Part shown: positions 5,754 through 7,084 of the stretch, in pieces
Layout: each line of letters begins with the position of its first letter
How positions within the stretch are numbered: the stretch's first letter is position 1
From: Ignavibacteria bacterium
GTDB taxonomy: Bacteria; Bacteroidota; Ignavibacteria; UBA10030; UBA6906
DNA: 7,084 nucleotides
Direction of reading: 5' to 3'
Assembly (NCBI GenBank): GCA_029859455.1
Contig: JAOUDE010000130.1
Span: 1 to 7,084 of the forward strand
Program-made: the position numbers and the translations under genes
The notes under the pieces: model-generated
Seen by the model: only the letters and a program-made list of their open reading frames with translations
Told to the model about the DNA's origin: nothing
Database searches by the model: none

Positions 5754-6227
5754 ATGAAATCCGTCATTCTTTTGTGCACTGTTGCTCTGTTCACCTCATG
5801 TGCTCCTCCTCCTCCTGATACGGCCGGAATGATCGCGGCGGCAAAAGAGCTCGACGGGCGATTTATCGCAGCGTTCAATGCGGGTGATGTCGATGCGCTG
5901 ATCGCCTGTTACCACGATACTCCTGAACTTACGTCGTTTGATGTCGGCACTCTCGTTGCGAAAGGACATGCAGCAGTACGTGAAGGCCTGACTCATGCGG
6001 TGGCCGGCATGGCTGGCGGAACAATCACCCTTCACGACACCCACTATCAGCCGGCAGGAAATTATGTTGTGACATGGGGACTCTGGGATTTCACTATGAC
6101 GCTGCCGGATGGAACCCCGATGACCATGAGCGGACGCTTCACAGACATGAAAACGGAAATGAATGGCAAATGGGGCTATGTCCATGATCATGCCTCGGTC
6201 CCGATGCCGCCGCCTGAGGAAGAATAG
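5754..6227 (+). CDS. SnoaL-like/DUF4440 (NTF2-fold) putative lipoprotein
   Basis: From 5754 the protein is 157 residues. MKSVILLCTVALFTSC looks like a lipoprotein signal with Cys16 as the lipidation site, followed by a proline run typical of a flexible tether. The mature part is one NTF2-like domain. It opens with a helix and KELDGRFIAAFNAGDVDALIACY (31-53), then a strand pair with GTLVAKGHAAVREGL (65-79). Later strands include NYVVTWGLWDFTM (103-115) and GRFTDMKTEMNGKWGYVHDHAS (127-148). The order matches SnoaL-like/DUF4440 proteins, where a helix of the AFNAGDVDAL type and a C-terminal W-x-x-x-x-DHAS are recurrent. The fold hosts many enzymes and binding proteins, so neither activity nor ligand can be given. 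It ends with an acidic tail (PPPEEE). It is preceded by a gap and followed by a structured gap, so it may be transcribed alone. Confidence 0.85.
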   Translation: MKSVILLCTVALFTSCAPPPPDTAGMIAAAKELDGRFIAAFNAGDVDALIACYHDTPELTSFDVGTLVAKGHAAVREGLTHAVAGMAGGTITLHDTHYQPAGNYVVTWGLWDFTMTLPDGTPMTMSGRFTDMKTEMNGKWGYVHDHASVPMPPPEEE

Positions 6228-6261
6228 TCGACAGCACTGTTGGCCCCGGATCTATTGCAAT

Positions 6262-6301
6262 CCCCCGTTGATCTGACGGTGGTTTGTTTTGTCACCGGGG
6301 G
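6262..6301 (+). repeat. Nested inverted repeat in the intergenic region after the SnoaL-like gene
   Basis: CCCCCG (6262-6267) pairs with CGGGGG (6296-6301), and inside it GTG (6279-6281) can pair with CAC (6293-6295). GTTGATC (6267-6273) can instead pair with GATCAAC (6316-6322), so alternative folds exist. It lies 35 bases after the stop at 6227 and may form part of a transcription end. Confidence 0.4.
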
Positions 6302-6305
6302 CGGC

Positions 6306-6330
6306 TTGATCTTCTGATCAACCGTTTTAT
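6306..6330 (+). terminator. Weak candidate rho-independent terminator
   Basis: TTGATC (6306-6311), a four-base loop and GATCAA (6316-6321) form a 6-bp stem followed by CCG and then TTTTAT. The stem is short and AT-rich and the T-run is brief, so as a terminator it is marginal. Its position between two lipoprotein genes makes it plausible. The gap 6228-6372 has no recognisable gene. Confidence 0.3.
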
Positions 6331-6372
6331 CTTGTTGTGTATCCAAAATCCTCCTCTTTTCCGGGAATTACT

Positions 6373-7084
6373 ATGCTCAGACCTTCACCGATTCTGATAA
6401 TTACTCTCATTGTTTCGATCATGATCCCATCCTGTACCGAAGAGCCGGAGTCCAATGGACTCTCCGCCAAAATCGCACGATTTGCTCCAACGACCCTGAA
6501 TGCGGACATCTCCCACCTCTCATCGGGAGACAGGGATGCGCTGAAAAAACTGATCGAAGCATCGGCACTGATGGACAGCATCTACACCAGACAAATCTGG
6601 AGTGGCAATGCAGATCTTCGACGAAGACTGGAAGCGGACAAATCCTCCGCCGGCGCTGTTCTGCTTCAATATTTCAACATCCATATGGGACCGTGGGCTG
6701 CAATCGATCTCGACTCAGCGTTTGTCGACGGTGTCCCGGTTCCCAGGCCGGAGGGAGCGAATTATTATCCTGAAGGGATGACGAAGGAGGAATTCAACAA
6801 CTGGACTTCTTCTCTTTCGGACGAAGAGCGACGGAAGGCAACCGGCTTCTTCTATACCATCAGGAGGGATGAAGGCGGTGGCCTCAGGGCGGTACCGTAC
6901 AGTGATGAGTACCGCGCGTTTCTGGAACCCGCGGCAAGGCTGCTCCGGGAGGCAGCGGATCTCACGACGAACAAGTCGCTCAGGAAATTTCTCTCCCTGC
7001 GTGCGGACGCATTTGCAGGCAACGATTATTACGAGAGCGACCTTGCGTGGATGGATCTCGACAGCCCCATCGAGCCGACGATCG
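6373..7084 (+). CDS. Dipeptidyl-peptidase III (M49)-like lipoprotein, N-terminal part (3' end outside window)
   Basis: The frame runs open from the ATG at 6373 to the window end, giving 237 residues. The start has a weak GGGA five to six bases upstream. MLRPSPILIITLIVSIMIPSC is a lipoprotein-like signal with Cys21, followed by an acidic linker. The rest matches, from family knowledge, the N-terminal region of the bacterial DPP III-like (M49) metallopeptidase family. Supporting segments are RFAPTTLNADISHLSSGDRDAL (36-57), LMDSIYTRQIWSGN (66-79), GANYYPEGMTKEEF (128-141), GFFYTIRRD (158-166), AVPYSDEYR (173-181) and YYESDLAWMDLD (219-230), just before SPIEPTI at the edge. M49 enzymes remove dipeptides from peptide N-termini using zinc; the zinc-binding HExxxH-type motif should lie downstream and cannot be checked here. 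If it is present, the protein would be an exported or membrane-anchored peptidase, while classical DPP III is cytosolic. Related proteins are often annotated only as Zn-dependent hydrolases. Confidence 0.82.
   Translation, partial: MLRPSPILIITLIVSIMIPSCTEEPESNGLSAKIARFAPTTLNADISHLSSGDRDALKKLIEASALMDSIYTRQIWSGNADLRRRLEADKSSAGAVLLQYFNIHMGPWAAIDLDSAFVDGVPVPRPEGANYYPEGMTKEEFNNWTSSLSDEERRKATGFFYTIRRDEGGGLRAVPYSDEYRAFLEPAARLLREAADLTTNKSLRKFLSLRADAFAGNDYYESDLAWMDLDSPIEPTI

Noticed and set aside
5796..6191. Antisense open frame opposite the SnoaL-like gene
   Set aside because: It is a shadow of the coding strand; the product has scattered Cys, His and Arg with no domain.
1..7084. Search for CRISPR repeats, tRNA/rRNA genes, transposase genes, terminal repeats and reverse-transcriptase motifs
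   Set aside because: No regularly spaced repeats, cloverleaf-like segments, DDE or YxDD motifs were seen on either strand; a covariance-model scan would be the decisive check.

Overview
The window reads entirely on the + strand: nine complete or near-complete genes and two cut by the window edges, with short gaps and no RNA genes, mobile elements or CRISPR arrays that I could find. Base composition is moderately GC-rich by eye. Several proteins look exported: two TlpA-type thioredoxins with signal peptides, and three putative lipoproteins whose lipobox cysteine follows a serine. Some starts have a Shine-Dalgarno sequence (5215, 5754) and others have none (286, 822). This mix fits a Gram-negative bacterium of the Bacteroidota/FCB type. 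That placement is inference from style, not from a marker gene.

Layout. Positions 2-250 hold the C-terminal end of a probable cell-envelope protein. It is followed closely by a small periplasmic TlpA-like thiol-disulfide protein (286-789), a DinB-superfamily metal-binding protein (822-1343) and a divergent acetolactate-decarboxylase-like lipoprotein (1449-2189, possibly from 1374). A 123-bp gap with a plausible sigma70-type promoter then leads into a tightly packed four-gene unit. This unit contains a 635-residue protein with an N-terminal beta-rich region, TPR-like helices and a C-terminal TlpA thioredoxin domain (2313-4220). It continues with a CPBP (Rce1-like) intramembrane protease (4224-4847), a small protein with a CC motif (4844-5188) and a DUF1801 protein (5215-5637). 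A 116-bp gap precedes a SnoaL/DUF4440-like lipoprotein (5754-6227). After a 145-bp gap rich in inverted repeats comes the N-terminal third or so of a dipeptidyl-peptidase III (M49)-like lipoprotein (6373 to the window end).

How the genes may work together: the shared theme is the cell envelope. There are two extracytoplasmic thiol-disulfide proteins, a membrane protease, a cysteine-pair protein and several lipoproteins. The 2313-5637 unit (gaps of 3, -4 and 26 bp) is very likely one transcript, but a common function for its members is not shown by the sequence. The most unusual items are the divergent His-rich acetolactate-decarboxylase-like lipoprotein and the small CC-motif protein coupled to the CPBP protease. 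I do not see a clearly new multi-gene system such as a defence island, RT element or biosynthetic cluster.
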